Below, piece by piece: positions 51,955 through 64,000 of a stretch of DNA of 64,000 nucleotides; the first letter of the stretch is position 1, and every line of letters starts with the position of its first letter. The stretch covers positions 723,501-787,500 of the forward strand of contig NC_092603.1 of NCBI RefSeq assembly GCF_047663525.1, read 5' to 3'. A model generated the notes under the pieces. That model saw nothing but the letters and a program-made list of their open reading frames with translations, did not search any database and had not been told where the DNA came from. The DNA comes from Anas platyrhynchos. Taxonomy: Eukaryota; Chordata; Aves; Anseriformes; Anatidae. Position numbers and translations under genes: made by a program.

Positions 51955-54900
51955 TCAATCGCGGGGCCGGCTGATGACCACCTCGCCCAGGGCCTCGAGC
52001 ACCTCGCGCTTGTAGTCGTCGAAGTCGCCGTCGATTTGGCTCAGCCCCCGCTCCTCCACCACCCAGAGCTGGCACGCCGTCTCCGTGATCAGCCGCGCGT
52101 CGTGGCTCACCACGATGACGGCTGCGGGTGACGTCACCGATGACGTCATCACCGTGATGACGTCATCACCGTGATGATGTCATAGTGATGATGTCATAGT
52201 GACGTCATAACTCACCCCCCCGGTACTCGTTGATGGCGTCGGCCAAGGCGTCGATGGATTCGATGTCCAGGTTGTTGGTGGGCTCGTCCTGAACGGGGGG
52301 GGGGGGACACCACTTTTGGGACCCCCCCCCTATGTCCCCAAGACCCTTTTGGGGACCCCCCAATGTCCCCAGGACCTTTTTGGGACCCCCCCCATGTCCC
52401 TTTGTGTCCCCAGGACCCCTTTATGTACCCAGGACCCTATATGGGGACCCCCCCCCAGTGTCCCCAGGACCCCCTTGGGGACCCCCCGATGTCCCCAGGA
52501 CCCCCCCAGTGTCCCCAAGACCCTTTTGGGGACCCCGTAATGTCCCTAGGACCCCACTGGGGACCCCCCGATGTCCCCACGACCCCCTGATGGCCCCAGG
52601 ACCCTGTTGGGGACCCCCCCGGTGTCCCCAGGACCCCCCAATGTCCCCAGGACCCCATTGGGGGACCCCCCGATGTCCCCACAACCCCCCCAGTGTCCCC
52701 AGAACCCTTTTGGGGACCCCCCCGGTGTCCCCAGGACCCCCCCAGTGTCCCCAGGACCCCCCCAATGTCCCCAAGACCCTTTTGGGGACCCCCCCGGTGT
52801 CCCCAGGACCCCCCCAGTGTCCCCAGGACCGCCCCAGTGTCCCCAGGACCCCCTTGGGGACCCCTAAAGGACCCCCCCAATGTCCCCAGGACCCCATTGG
52901 GGGACCCCTTGATGTCCCCAGGACCCCCCCAGTGTCCCCAGGACCCTTTTGGGGACACCCCAATGTCCCCACAACCCCCCCAGTGTCCCCAGGACCCCCC
53001 CAATGTCCCCAAGACCCTTTTGGGGACCCCCCCAGTGTCCCCAGGACCCCCCCAGTGTCCCCAGGACCCCATTGGGGACCCCTAAAGGACCCCCCAGTGT
53101 CCCCGTGACCCCCCCAGTGTCCCCAGGACCCTTTTAGGGACACCCCAATGTCCCCAGAACCCCCCCAGTGTCCCCAGGACCCCCCCAATGTCCCCAAGAC
53201 CCTTTTGGGGACCCCCCCAGTGTCCCCAGGACCCCCCTGGGGACCCCCCCCGTGCCCACCAGGATGAGGACGTCGGGCTCTCTGCACGCCAGCTCCGCAA
53301 ACACCACCCGGGCCTTCTGCCCCCCTATAGGGGGGGGGGGGAAGGGGAAGAATAAACCACACCCCAATAAACCCACCCCAAATAAACCACCCCTCAAATA
53401 AACCACACCCGAATAAACCACACCCCAAAATAAATCACCTCAAAATAAACCACACCCCAAATAAACCACACCCAATAAACCACACCCTAATAAACCCCAC
53501 CCCCAATAAACCACCCAAATAAACCACACCCAAATAAATCACCCCAATAAACCACCCCCCAATAAACCACCCCCAATAAACCACCCCTAATAAACCACCC
53601 CAAATAACCAACCCAATAAACCACCCCAATAAACCACCCCCAAATAAACCACCCCATAAACCACCCCAATAAACCACACCCAATAAACCACCCCTGAATA
53701 AATCACCCCAAAATAAACCACACCCCAATAAACCACCCCAATAAACCACCCCCCAAATAAACCACACCCCCAAATAAACCACACCCCCAAATAAACCACA
53801 CCCGAATAAACCATACCCCAAAATAAATCACCCCAAAATAAACCACCCCAAAATAAACCACCCCCAATAAACCCCACCCCAAATAAACCCCACCCCAAAT
53901 AAACCACACCCTAATAAACCCCACCCCAATAAACCACCCCCCAAATAAACCACCCCAATAAACCCCACCCCAAATAAATCACCCCAATAAACCACCCCCC
54001 AATAAACCACCCCCAAAATAAACCACACCCCAATAAACCACCCCAATAAACCACCCCCTAATAAACCACCCCAATCAACCACCCCCCAAATAAACCACCC
54101 TAAAAACCACCCCCCAAATAAACCACCCAAATAAACCACACCCCAATAAACCCCACCCCAAATAAACCACCCCAAAATAAACCACCCCCAATAAACCACA
54201 CCCCCAAATAAACCACACCCCCAAATAAACCTCACCCCAAATAAACCACCCCTAAACAAACCACCCCCCCAATAAGCTCCACCCCCAAATAAACCACCCC
54301 CAATAAACCACCCCCCAAATAAACCACCCCAATAAACCACACCCCCAAAATAAACCACACCCCCAAATACCCCAATAAACCCCAACCCCAATAAACCATT
54401 CCCCCAAATAAACCACCCCCCTAATAAACCACCCCCAATAAACCACCCCCAATAAACCACACCCCCAAATAAACCACCCCCAATAAACCACCCCAATCAA
54501 CCACCCCCCAAATAAACCACCCCAATAAACCACCCCCCAAATAAACCACACCCCAAATAAACCACACCCCCAAATAAACCACACCCCCAAATAAATCACC
54601 CCAAAATAAACCACACCCCAAATAAACCACCCCAATAAACCACCCCAAAATAAACCACACCCCAATAAACCACCCCCCAAATAAACCACCCCCAAATAAA
54701 CCACCCCAACCAACCCCACCCCAAATAAACCACCCCAATAAACCACCCCAAATAAACCACACCCAAATAAACCACCCCAATCAACCACCCCCAATAAACC
54801 ACCCCCAATAAACCACCCTAAAAACCACCCCCCAAATAAACCACCCAAATAAACCCCACCCCAAATAAACCCCACCCCAAATAAACCCCACCCCAAATAA

Positions 54901-57900
54901 ACCACCCCAATAAACCCCACCCCCAATAAACCACACCCAATAAACCACCCCAAAATAAACCACACCCAATAAACCCCACCCCAAATAAACCACCCTAATA
55001 AACCCCACCCCAAATAAACCACCCCCAAATAAACCACCCCAATAAACCACCCTAATAAACCACCCCCAATAAACCACCCCCCAAAATAAACCACGCCCCC
55101 CCTGTGGGATAACCCCGCCCCCTTACCCGACAATTTGGCGATCTGCAGGGTGTGGGCGTGGCCCTCGAGGCCGAAGCGCCCCAAACACTTTCGGGCGTCC
55201 TGGTGGGGGAGGTTGAAGCCCCGCTGCAGGTACTCGGCCGCCGTCTCCTCCAGCCGCAGCTGCTCGGCCGCCTGCTGGTTGAAGAAGCCCACCTTCTGCG
55301 GGGGGGGGGGGGACAAGGGGGGGGGTAAAAGAGTCAGGGGCGGGGCCAAAAAGGAGGCTCCGCCCCCTTGACCCCAAAAAAATCGGTTAAGGTGGTGGGA
55401 GGGGGGCACATCGCCAGGCAAAATCGCCCTATTGTTAAACCACGCCCACTTTCTGGGAAGCCACGCCCCCAGCATTAAGCCACGCCCCTTACCGATAAGC
55501 CACGCCCCTTACCATTAAGCCACGCCCCCTTTTACTTAGGCCACGCCCCCTCGATATCAAGCCCCGCCCCCTTATACCCATGCCCTTTACAACCCATTCA
55601 TTCCCAGGCCACGCCCCCTTTTCTGAGAAGCCACGCCCCCTACCATTAAGCCACGCCCCCTTACCATTAGGCCACGCCCCCTCGATATTAAGCCCCGCCC
55701 CTTACACCCATGCTCTGTATAGCCCATTCATTCCCAGGCCACGCCCCTTTCTGGAAGCCACGCCCCCTATCATTAAGCCACGCCCCCTACCATTAAGCCA
55801 CGCCCCTATCATTAAGCCACGCCCCCTCTATATTAAGCCCCGCCCCTTACACCCATGCCCTTTACAACCCATTCATTCCCAGGCCACGCCCCCTTTCTGG
55901 GAAGCCACGCCCCCTATCATTAAGCCACGCCCCTTACCATTAAGCCACGCCCCTTACCTTTAGGCCACGCCCCCTCGGTGTTAAGCCCCGCCCCTTATAC
56001 CCATGCCCTTTACAACCCATTTGTTCCCAGGCCACGCCCCCTTTCTGGAAAGCCACGCCCCCTTTATTGGAAGCCACGCCCCCTCATTTAGCCCCGCCTC
56101 TTTAGGCCCCGCCCCCTTTAGGCCCCGCCCCCTTTAGGCCCCGCCCCCTCACCAGCCGGTGGTTCCTGCGCATCTCCCCCCGCGTCTGCAAGGGAATTGG
56201 GGTCAGCGGGGGGGGACCCCAAAATCCTGCCCCCCCCCCGTATTTTTGGGGTCCCCCAAACCCCCCTCAACCTCCCAGAGGGTCCCCAACCCCCCCAAAA
56301 AAAACCATAACCCCAAAACCCCAAATCCCTCCTTTTTGGGGGTGTCTCAGCCCTATTTTTGGGGGGGGATCCCCAGCCCTTTTTTGGGGGTCCCAGTCAT
56401 TTTTGGGGGGGTCCCAACCCTTTTTTTGGGGGGTCCCACCCCTTTTTTGGGGTCCTGGTCATTTTGGGGGGGTCCCAACCCTTTTTTGGGGGGGTCCAAG
56501 CCCTTTTTGGGGGATCCCACCCGTTTTTGGGGGGTCCCACCCCTTTTTCGGGGTCCCGGTCATTTTGGGGGGGTCCCAACCCTTTTTTTGGGGATTCCCC
56601 ACCCTTTTTTGTGGGGTCCCACCCCTTTTTTGGGGATCCTGGTTATTTTTGGGGGGTCCCAGCCCTTTTTTGGGGTCCCGGTCTTTTTTGGGGGGGGTCC
56701 CAGCCCTTTTTTGGGGTCCCAGTCATTTTGGGGGGTCCCAACCCTTTTTTGGGGTCCTGGTCTTTTTGTGGGGTCCCACCCAGTTTTTGGGGTCCCGGTC
56801 TTTTTGTGGGGTCCCACCCAGTTTTTGGGGTCCCGGTCATTTTGGGGGGGGGGGTCCCAGCCTTTTTTTGGGGCATCCCACCCCTTTTTTGGGGTCCCGG
56901 TCATTTTGGGGGGTCCCACCCCTTTTTTGGGGTCCCGGTCATTTTGGGGGGGGTCCCAACCCTATTTTGGGGTGGTTTCAGCCCTTTTTGGGGTCCGTAC
57001 CGGTGTCAGCTGCCCCGTCAGCAGCAGCAGCAGCGTGCTCTTGCCCACGCCGTTGGGGCCCACGATGCAAACTGGGGGGGGGACAAAAACAAATTTGGGG
57101 GGGGCCCTTTGTTATTGTAGGGTCTCCCAGGGGCCCCGTTGTTATTGTAGGGTCTCCAAAAAGCGTTGTTTATTATAGGGTTTTCCCAAATTTGTGCGTT
57201 TTGTTGTGGGAGCTGTGCGAATCCCTGTTGTTATTGTAGGGTCGCAGAGCTCTTTGTTTACCCCAAAATGCCCCCGTGTTATTGTAGGGTCTACTAAATC
57301 TGTGTTATTATACGTTATCCCTATGTTTTTGTAGGGTCTCCTATCCCATATTCCATGTTTTTGTAGGGTCTCCTGCCCAATATTCCCTGTTTTTATAGGG
57401 TTTCCCACCCACCCTACATCCCATATTTTTGTAGGGTCTCCTACCCCACATCCCGTGTTTTTGTAGGGTCTCCTACCCAATATCCCATGTTTTTATAGGG
57501 TCTCCTACCCAATATCCCATGTTTTTGTAGGGTTTCCTGCCCTATATTCCATGTTTTTATAGGGTCTCCTGCCCAATATCCCATGTTTTTGTAGGGTCCC
57601 CTACCCAATATCCCATGTTTTTATAGGGTCCCCTACCCAATATTCCATGTTTTTGTAGGGTCTCCCACCCAATATTCCCTGTTTTTATAGGATCTCCCAC
57701 CTACCCTATACTCTATGTTTTTATAGGGTCTCCCACCCAATATCCCATGTTTTTGTAGGGTCTCCTACCCAATATCCCATGTTTTTGTAGGGTCCCCACC
57801 CAATATCCCATATTTTTGTAGGGTCTCCCACCCAATATTCCCTGTTTTTATAGGATCTCCCACCCACCCTATATCCCATGTTTTTATAGGGTCTCCCACC

Positions 57901-60900
57901 CCCCATCCCGTATTTTTATAGGGTCTCCCCCCCCCTCTCTGCTCCTGTAGGAACTCACTCCTCGAGTCCATGTCGATGCCGAAATCGAGGTTTCGGAAGA
58001 GCAGCTCCTGCCCCTCGTAGCCAAAATCCACGCCTGAGGCCAAAAAGGGGATTGGGGGGAGGAATTGGGGCCCCCCCAAAATCCCCCGGACCCCAAAATA
58101 ACCCCACAGAGCCACCCGGGTCCCAAAATGCCCCCACATTTCCCCACATCCCCCCCAATTTTCCCTAAAGCCCCCCAATTGTCCCCAAAGCACCCCATAA
58201 CCCCCCAAAAAGCATCCCCAAATGCCCCCAGTTCCCCCTAATACCCCCAAACCACCTCCTAACCCCCCCAAACCACCCCAAAACGTGCCCCCTGTCCCCC
58301 CAATTATCCCCAAAGTGCCCCAAAACCCCCCCAAACGCCCCCAGTTCCCCCCTAACACCCCCAGAAACACCCCCATATGCCCCCAGCGCCCCCCAACCCC
58401 CCCAAACCACCCCAAAATGTGCCCCCTGCCCCCCCAATTACCCCCAAAGTGCCCCATAACCCCCCAGAAACACCCCCATATGCCCCCAGTTCCCCCCAAC
58501 CCCCCCAAACTGCCCCCAAATGCCCCCAGTTCCCCCATAAACCCCCAAACTGCCCCTAAATGCCCCCCAATTCCCCCATAAACCCTCCAAAATGCCCCCA
58601 AATGCTCCCAGTTCCCACCTAACACACCCATAACCCCCCCAAACCACCCCCAAATGCCCCCAGTTCCCCCATAAACCCCCCAAACTGACCCCAGTTCCCC
58701 CATAAACCCCCCCAAACCGGCCCCAAATGCCCCCAGTTCCCCCATAAACCCCCCACCCCCCCAAAAACTGCCCCCACATGCCCCCAGTTCCCCCATAAGC
58801 CCGCCAACCCCCCCCCAAATGCCCCCAATTCCCCCATAAACCCCCCCAAACTGCCCCCTAATGCCCCCAGTTCCCCCATAAACCCCCCAACCCCCCCAAA
58901 AACTGCCCCCAAATGCCCCCAATTCCCCCATAAACCCCCCCAAACCGCCCCCAAATGCCCCCAGTTCCCCCCCAATACCCCCAACGCCCCCAAACCGCCC
59001 CCAAATACCCCCAATTCCCCCATAAATCCCCCAACCCCCCCCAAAACTGCCCCCAAACGCCCCCAATTCCCCCATAACCCCCCTCAAATCCCCCCAGTTC
59101 CCCCCAGACCCCCCCAAAACCGCCCCCAAATGCCCCCAGTTCCCCCCCTAACACCCCCAAACCTCCCAAAAACTGCCCCCAAATGCCCCCAATTCCCCCC
59201 TAATCCCCCCAAACCGCCCCCAAATACCCCCAATTCCCCCATAAATCCCCCAACCCCCCCCAAAACTGCCCCCAAACGCCCCCAATTCTCCCATAAACCC
59301 CCCCAAATGCCCCCAGTTCCCCCCGAGCCCCCCAAACTGCCCCCAAATGCCCCCAGTTCCCTCCTAACACCCCTAAAATCCCCCCCAAACGCTCCCAATT
59401 CCCCCATAACCCCCCCCAAACCCCCCCAGTTCCCCCCAGACCCCCCCAAACCGCCCCCAAATGCCCCCACTTCCCCCATAAACCCCCCCAAACCACCCCC
59501 AAACGCCCCCAATTCCCCCATAAACCCCCCAAATTCCCCCAAAACCGTGCCCCAATTCCCCCATAAACCCCCCCAAATCCCCCCCAAATGCCCCCAATTC
59601 CCCTATAAACCCCCCCAAATCCCCCCCAAACACCCCCAATTCCCCCATAAACCCCCCCAAATTCCCCCAAAACCGTGCCCCACACCCCTCCAACCCCCCC
59701 CAAAAACCCCGGGGGGGTTTTCTCACCGTGGAGGCCGAGGATGGGGGGGCTGAGGGGGGGCGGGTTGGGGAAGGTGAAGCGCACGGTGTACTCGCGGGGT
59801 CTCTTGAGCAGCTCGGGGGCTTCGGCCGCCTCCTCGGCCGCCGTCTTCCGCCGGCATTTCTGCTGCTTGCGGGTCAGGGCCTCCTTCGTCTGCTTCTCCT
59901 ACAAAATTTGGGGTCGGGGGGGGCTCCCGGGGATCCTAAAAAGGGGGAGGTTTAAGGCTCGGAGCCCCCCCGCTCACCGCTTGCTTGGTGGATTTGCCGC
60001 CGGCTTTGAGGTCGCGCAGTTTCTTCTCCTGCTTCTCAAACTGCTTCAGCAGCTCCTTCTGCTTCTGCTGGTACATTTTCTTAAAGGTCACTGCCGGGGG
60101 ACGGAAAACGGGTTTTATTAACCCAAAAAAAAGCCTCAAATAACTCAGTTTGGCCCCAAAACACTCACTGTAGTTGCCCCGGTAGTAAAAGAGGCGCTGG
60201 GCGTCCAGGTGGATGATGTCGGTGCAGACGTCGTCGAGGAAGCCCTGGTCGTGGGACACCACCAGCAGCGTCTTCTTCCACGTCTGTAGGTAGCTGGGGG
60301 GGGGAAACGGGGACATTTTGGGGTGTTTTGGGGTCATTAGGAACCCCCTGCGACCCCACCCTATAAAAAAGCCACCCCGGAAAGAAGCCACCCCAAAAAA
60401 ACGCCGCTTTTCACGCTCCCACCCCAAAAAAAAAACCACTTTAGGGCCGCCCCGCGTTTTAGGATCGCCCCCATCTTTTGGGGACATCAATCCTAATCCC
60501 TCCCGGTCCCAAAATCGGGCTTTTTTCCCCCACTTGTTGAGCCAGATGACGGCGTTGAGGTCCAGGTGGTTGGTGGGCTCGTCCAGCATCAGCAGCGTCG
60601 GCTCCATGAACAGCGCCCTGCGGGGTGCGAGCGTCACTTTGGGGTGATTTCACCCCAAAACGATGCCCCAGAAAAACCCCATTTCCACCCCTTACCGGGC
60701 CAGGGACACCCTCATGCGCCACCCCCCCGAAAATTTCCTGGTGGCTCGGTTTTGCATCTCGGGGTTGAAACCCAAACCGGCGAGGATCCGGCGAGCTTTG
60801 GCCTCGGCGGCGGCCGCCCCGATCGCCCTCAGCTCCTCGTAAACCTACAGGGGGGGCATTTAGGGTTTTTTTGGGGTCCCCAAGGGGTTCCCCGAGGTGC

Positions 60901-63608
60901 CCCCACCCCAAAAACCTTCTCCAGGCGCTCGGCAGCGGCGTCGTCGCCTCCTTCCAGCAGCGCCTGCAGCCGCTTCTCCTCCTCCAGCAGCCGCAGCCGC
61001 TTGGTGTCAGCGCGCAGCACCGCCTGCACCGCCGGCGTGTCGTCGGCCACCACCTCTTTTTGGGGGAAAAAATGAAGATTTTAGGGTTCTGCGGGGGTTT
61101 ACTAAGGGTTTTGGGGGTGGCGGGGGGCTCACCTTGCTCACAGAGCAGCACGTCGATGTTGGGGGGGATGCTGAGCGCGCGGTTGGCGATGTGCTTCAGC
61201 AGCGTCGTCTTGCCCTTGCTGGCGGTGAAAATTGGGGTTAAAACATGAGATTTTGGGGTTTTTCACGCCCCCTTTCCCCGTGCTCCTCACCCGTTGGGCC
61301 CCACGAGGCCGTAGCGGCGGCCGGCCACGATGTAGAGGTCGGCGTTGACGAAGAGCTCCTTGCCGTGAGCCGAGATGCTGAACTTCTCCAGCTGCGGGGT
61401 GGGGGGACCCGGGGGGGTCAGGGGGCCCCAAAACCCCCCCAGGGACCCCATTTCCCCTTCCCCTTATACCAACAAACCCCAAATCCCCCCTAATTTTTTA
61501 TAAGGGGGCTCCAAGCTTGACATCACACCCTAATTCTGTGTTATTTCTCAATAAAATGGTAAAATTTAATTCTGCATTGTTTAATCATAAAATTTTCCCA
61601 AATTTAGGACTTTTTTAAGGAAAATAGTGCCCAGTTCTGACCCTAAATCATTAATGGGATGCCCCCACTATCAACCCACGACCCTAAACTTGTTATTTTT
61701 AAAAACGTGCCCCTATTCTCACTCTTTAAACCCAAAAAAACCTCGTGGGGTGAAGCCACCCCGGGGTGATTTTAGCCCCAAACGGGGGGGTATTTTTACC
61801 CTATAAAAAGGGTTTTTTTTGCCCAAAAAGGGGCGTTTTCGCCCCGAAAGGGTCACCTTGATGTCGGAGGCGTTCTCCAGCATGGCTTGGCGCGAGGAGA
61901 GCTCGGCCTGGGACACGGAGAAGTCGTCCCCCGCCGCCGCCGCCTTCATGGTGGCCACTTGCCGCTCGTACTCCATCTGGGGGGCGGAGCCAATCCAATT
62001 AGCCCCGCCCCTAATTTGCATAACCCCACCCACTTCGGATTTAAGCCCCGCCCACTGGGGTTAAGCCCCGCCCACCTGTTTTTTGAGCTTTTTCTTCTCT
62101 TTTTTGCTCACGCGGGCGTCGGGCTCGGCCTTCCTCCCGGCCTCCTCCTCCTCCTCCTCCTCGGAGACCTGCGGGGGGGCATTAGGACCCCTCCCCCCAC
62201 CCTAAATCCCCCCTTCCGACCCCAAAATCCGCCCCCAGACCCCAAAATCCGCCCCCAAACCCCAAAATCCCCCCCCAGACCCCAAAATCCCCCATTCCCA
62301 CCCCAAAATTTCCCCCTTCTTACAGCCTCGTCGCCCTTCTGGCGCTCTTCGGCCTCCTCCTCTTCCTCCTCTTCATCCCCCAGAGCCGAAAATTTATTCT
62401 GGGGGGGGGAAATTTGGGGTCAAAAAGGCCCCACCCTATAAAAATTTTAGGGTTTTTTTATAGGGTCGCCCCCTCCCCGGCCTCACCTTCCCCCCTTTGG
62501 GGCCAGCGTCTTCCTCGGAGCCTTCATCCTCCTCCTCCTCGGCTGCTTTTCCCTGCTGGGGGGGGATTTATGGGGTCAGACCCCCTTTTTTAGGATCCCC
62601 CCGACCCTAAATGCGCCACCCCCCCGGCCCTAAATGTGTCCCCCCCCCCCTCACCGGCCTCCTGCCCTTGTTCTTCTCGTTCTTGCGGTTCTTCTTCTTC
62701 CTCCCGTCCTCCTCTTCCTCCTTCTGCGAAAATAGGGTCATTTGGGGCCCCCACCCCAAAAAAATCCTATAATTTTGGGGTCTTTCCCCCCCCCAAACCT
62801 TGTTGCTCTTCCCTTTCCCCGCCCGGGGCCCTTCGGCCTCCTCCTCCTCCTCCTCCTCGCTCTGCTCCTGGTTCAGCGCCGCGAAGACGTTGCCGCCCTA
62901 CAAGAAACCCCAAAAACCTCCTTTTTTGCCCCATTTCTGGGTCCCCCCAACCCCCCCCTGCCCTCCTTTGACAGGATTTCCCCCCATTTTGACAGAATTT
63001 CCCCCATTTTTCATAAAATTTCCCCCATTTTTAACACTTTTCCCCCATTTTGGGGCCCCAAACCCCCTTTTCCCACCCCGCTCCTCCTTTTAGGGTTTTA
63101 GGGTCCCCCCCCCTTTGAACACTTCTCCCAGTTGTAAAAAATCCCCATTTTTATCCAAATTTGGGGTTTTTACCCCCAATTTTCCTGTCCTGATTTGGAG
63201 TTCCTTCTCCCTAGTATTTAGGGTTCCCTTCCCCAATCTTTGGGGTCCCCCCCCAGGTATTTGGGGTCCCCTCAGTATTCCCCCCCCAATATTTTGGGGT
63301 TCCCCTCCAACATTTGGGGTCCTCTCCCCCGATATTTAGGATCCCCACCCCAATATTTGCCCCCCCCAATATTTAGGATCCCCTCCCCCCAATATTTGGG
63401 GTCCCCCCCAAACATTTGGGGTCTGCCCCCCTATATTTGCCCCCCCCCACTTTTTAGGGCCCCCTCCCACAATATTTAGGATCCCCCCCGATATTTAGGA
63501 CCCCCTCCCCATGACATTTGGGTCCCCCCCTATATTTTGGGGTCCCCCCCAAACATTTAGGGCCCCCACTCACCTTCCTCCTCCTCCCCCCTTTCCTCGG
63601 GGCTGGCG
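51955..63608 (-). CDS. ABCF1: ABCF1 (ABC50), ribosome-associated twin-ABC ATPase, 5' end missing
   Basis: ABCF1 is a cytoplasmic ABC protein without membrane domains that binds eIF2 and ribosomes in translation initiation. Visible exons in transcript order are 63574-63608, 62799-62897, 62655-62723, 62487-62555, 62324-62398, 62076-62168, 61857-61976, 61291-61391, 61133-61218, 60916-61055, 60696-60844, 60534-60617, 60169-60293, 59978-60090, 59727-59898, 57959-58033, 57001-57071, 56153-56185, 55127-55295, 53260-53324, 52216-52288 and 51955-52121, all in frame. The N-terminal part is Glu/Lys-rich ([17 protein letters not shown]). ATPase 1 has Walker A GPNGKGKTT, signature [13 protein letters not shown], Walker [13 protein letters not shown] and H-loop VSHDQGF. 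ATPase 2 has [34 protein letters not shown] and VSHDARL. The C-terminus is ISRPRD. The first exons lie beyond 64000. Confidence 0.96.
52122..52215 (-). promoter_or_regulatory. CRE-rich 94-bp last intron of ABCF1
   Basis: The final ABCF1 intron is only 94 bases and contains four exact TGACGTCA octamers plus two TGATGTCA variants in GTGATGA(C/T)GTCAT units. Confidence 0.85.
52300..53255. repeat. CCCCAGGACCCCCCCAGTGT minisatellite, ABCF1 intron
   Basis: About 45 units of 19-25 bp combine GTCCCCAGGACCCC and TTTTGGGGACCCCCC. It is G-rich on the ABCF1 coding strand. Confidence 0.94.
53345..55095. repeat. AATAAACCACCCC minisatellite, ABCF1 intron
   Basis: About 1.75 kb of 13-18 bp units, AATAAACCAC(A)CCC(C)A, gives on the order of a hundred AATAAA hexamers on the plus strand, antisense to ABCF1. 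Confidence 0.95.
55435..56150. repeat. AAGCCACGCCCC array, ABCF1 intron
   Basis: Some 35 CCACGCCCC boxes occur in units such as CATTAAGCCACGCCCCTTAC. They form super-units of about 155-180 bp marked by CCCATGCCCTTTACAACCC. Confidence 0.93.
56340..57000. repeat. GGGGTCCCAACCCTTTTTTG minisatellite, ABCF1 intron
   Basis: About 28 units of 20-25 bp combine GGGGGTCCCA(A/C)CCCTTTTTTG and GGGTCCCGGTCATTTT, between exons 57001-57071 and 56153-56185. Confidence 0.93.
57100..57950. repeat. GTTTTTGTAGGGTCTCC repeat, ABCF1 intron
   Basis: About 22 units of 30-36 bp contain ATCCCATGTTTTTGTAGGG and TCTCC(T/C)ACCCAATA. Earlier units (57100-57300) have TTGTTATTGTAGGGTC. Confidence 0.93.
58070..59715. repeat. 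CCCCCAGTTCCCCCATAAACC minisatellite, ABCF1 intron
   Basis: About 1.6 kb of units combine AAATGCCCCCAGTTCCCCC, ATAAACCCCCC and AAACTGCCCCC. It is G-rich on the ABCF1 coding strand, downstream of exon 59727-59898. Confidence 0.95.
62940..63565. repeat. CCCCCAATATTTGGGGTCCC repeat, ABCF1 intron
   Basis: Degenerate units of 20-30 bp, with (A/G)ATATTT(A/G)G(G/A)(G/A)TCCCC, fill the intron between exons 63574-63608 and 62799-62897. It starts as CCCCCATTTT units. Confidence 0.85.
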
Positions 63609-63619
63609 CTTGTGGGGGG

Positions 63620-64000
63620 AAAACCCCAAAAAAGAAAAAGAAAGAGTGGGAAAAAAGGGTTCAAAAAAAAAGGAAAAAAAAGGGGAAAAAAAAGAGGAAT
63701 AAAGGGGAAAAAAAGAGGAAAAAGGAAGAAAAAAGGAAAAAAGAGGAAAAAAGAAAAAAGAGGGGGGAAAAGGGAAAAAAGAAAAAAAGGGGCAAAAAGG
63801 GGAAAAAAAGAGAAAGAAAAAGGGAAAAAAAGGGAAAAGAGCATAAAAAAGGGGAAAGGGGAAAAGAGGGGGAAAAAAGGGGAAAAGAGGGGGGAAAAAG
63901 GGGAAAAGAGGGGGGAAAAGGGGGAAAAGAGGGGGGAAAAGGGAAAAGAGGGGGAAAAACAGGAAAAGAGGGGGAAAAAAGAGGAAAAATGGGGAAAAGG
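63620..64000. repeat. Polypurine GGGGAAAAGAGG tract, ABCF1 intron
   Basis: This is nearly pure G/A on the plus strand to the window edge, with units such as GGGGAAAAGAGGGGG. It is a polypyrimidine tract on the ABCF1 strand. The mirror symmetry suggests triplex potential. Confidence 0.92.

Noticed and set aside
53345-54900. Membrane protein gene from the minus-strand [14 protein letters not shown] frames
   Set aside because: The hydrophobic repeats translate the TTTATT-GGGG minisatellite within an ABCF1 intron. They are equally open in other frames and unrelated to any family.
51955-63608. miR-877 mirtron in ABCF1
   Set aside because: Human ABCF1 hosts this mirtron, but no short ABCF1 intron seen here begins with its GTAGAGGAG start.

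Overview
This window is nuclear DNA from a vertebrate, most likely a bird. It is a very GC-rich, gene-dense segment of the kind found on avian microchromosomes. Six spliced genes are recognisable from their conserved peptides. Left to right they are DHX16 (+, 3' end only), C6orf136-like (-), ATAT1 (-), MRPS18B (-), PPP1R10/PNUTS (+) and ABCF1 (-, 5' end outside the window). This is the gene order and relative orientation of the human MHC class I framework block (ABCF1, PPP1R10, MRPS18B, ATAT1, C6orf136, DHX16), read in reverse. The bird assignment is inferred from compactness, base composition and the ACTGGGA/CCCAGT intron repeats. No lineage-specific marker was found.

Layout: 1-7.67 kb is the last four visible coding exons of DHX16. 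7.65-13.82 kb is C6orf136 (6 coding exons, 397 codons). 13.82-14.24 kb is its promoter. 14.24-25.2 kb is ATAT1 (10 coding exons, 287 codons). 25.2-26.1 kb is a dense ATAT1 upstream region. 26.1-28.44 kb is MRPS18B (7 exons, 242 codons). 28.44-28.96 kb is a bidirectional NRF-1-rich promoter shared by MRPS18B and PPP1R10. 28.96-51.45 kb is PPP1R10 (a non-coding first exon plus 18 coding exons, 841 codons). 51.85-63.61 kb is ABCF1 (22 visible coding exons, at least 726 codons). Exon lengths and phases add up to open frames in C6orf136, ATAT1, MRPS18B, PPP1R10 and ABCF1. DHX16 has one exon 23 nt short of expectation and out of frame.

Nearly every intron is filled with tandem minisatellites with units of about 10 to 200 bp. 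They are strongly C-rich or G-rich on one strand and often switch strand at an exon. Most long open frames in the window come from these repeats and are not genes. Several arrays consist of intact transcription-factor-like sites. There are 12 CRE palindromes in MRPS18B intron 1, about 14 ZNF143/THAP11-type sites in the last PPP1R10 intron, 18 RFX-half-site-like motifs upstream of ATAT1, and clusters of NRF-1 and YY1 motifs at promoters.

The genes are housekeeping genes: RNA splicing helicase, mitochondrial ribosome, nuclear PP1 scaffold, ribosome-associated ABC protein, tubulin acetyltransferase and a DUF2358 protein. No tRNA, rRNA, CRISPR, retroviral or LINE element was recognised. The most unusual signals are exon-flanking complementary minisatellites, four intronic copies of a DHX16 exon end with its splice site, and the arrays of regulatory motifs.
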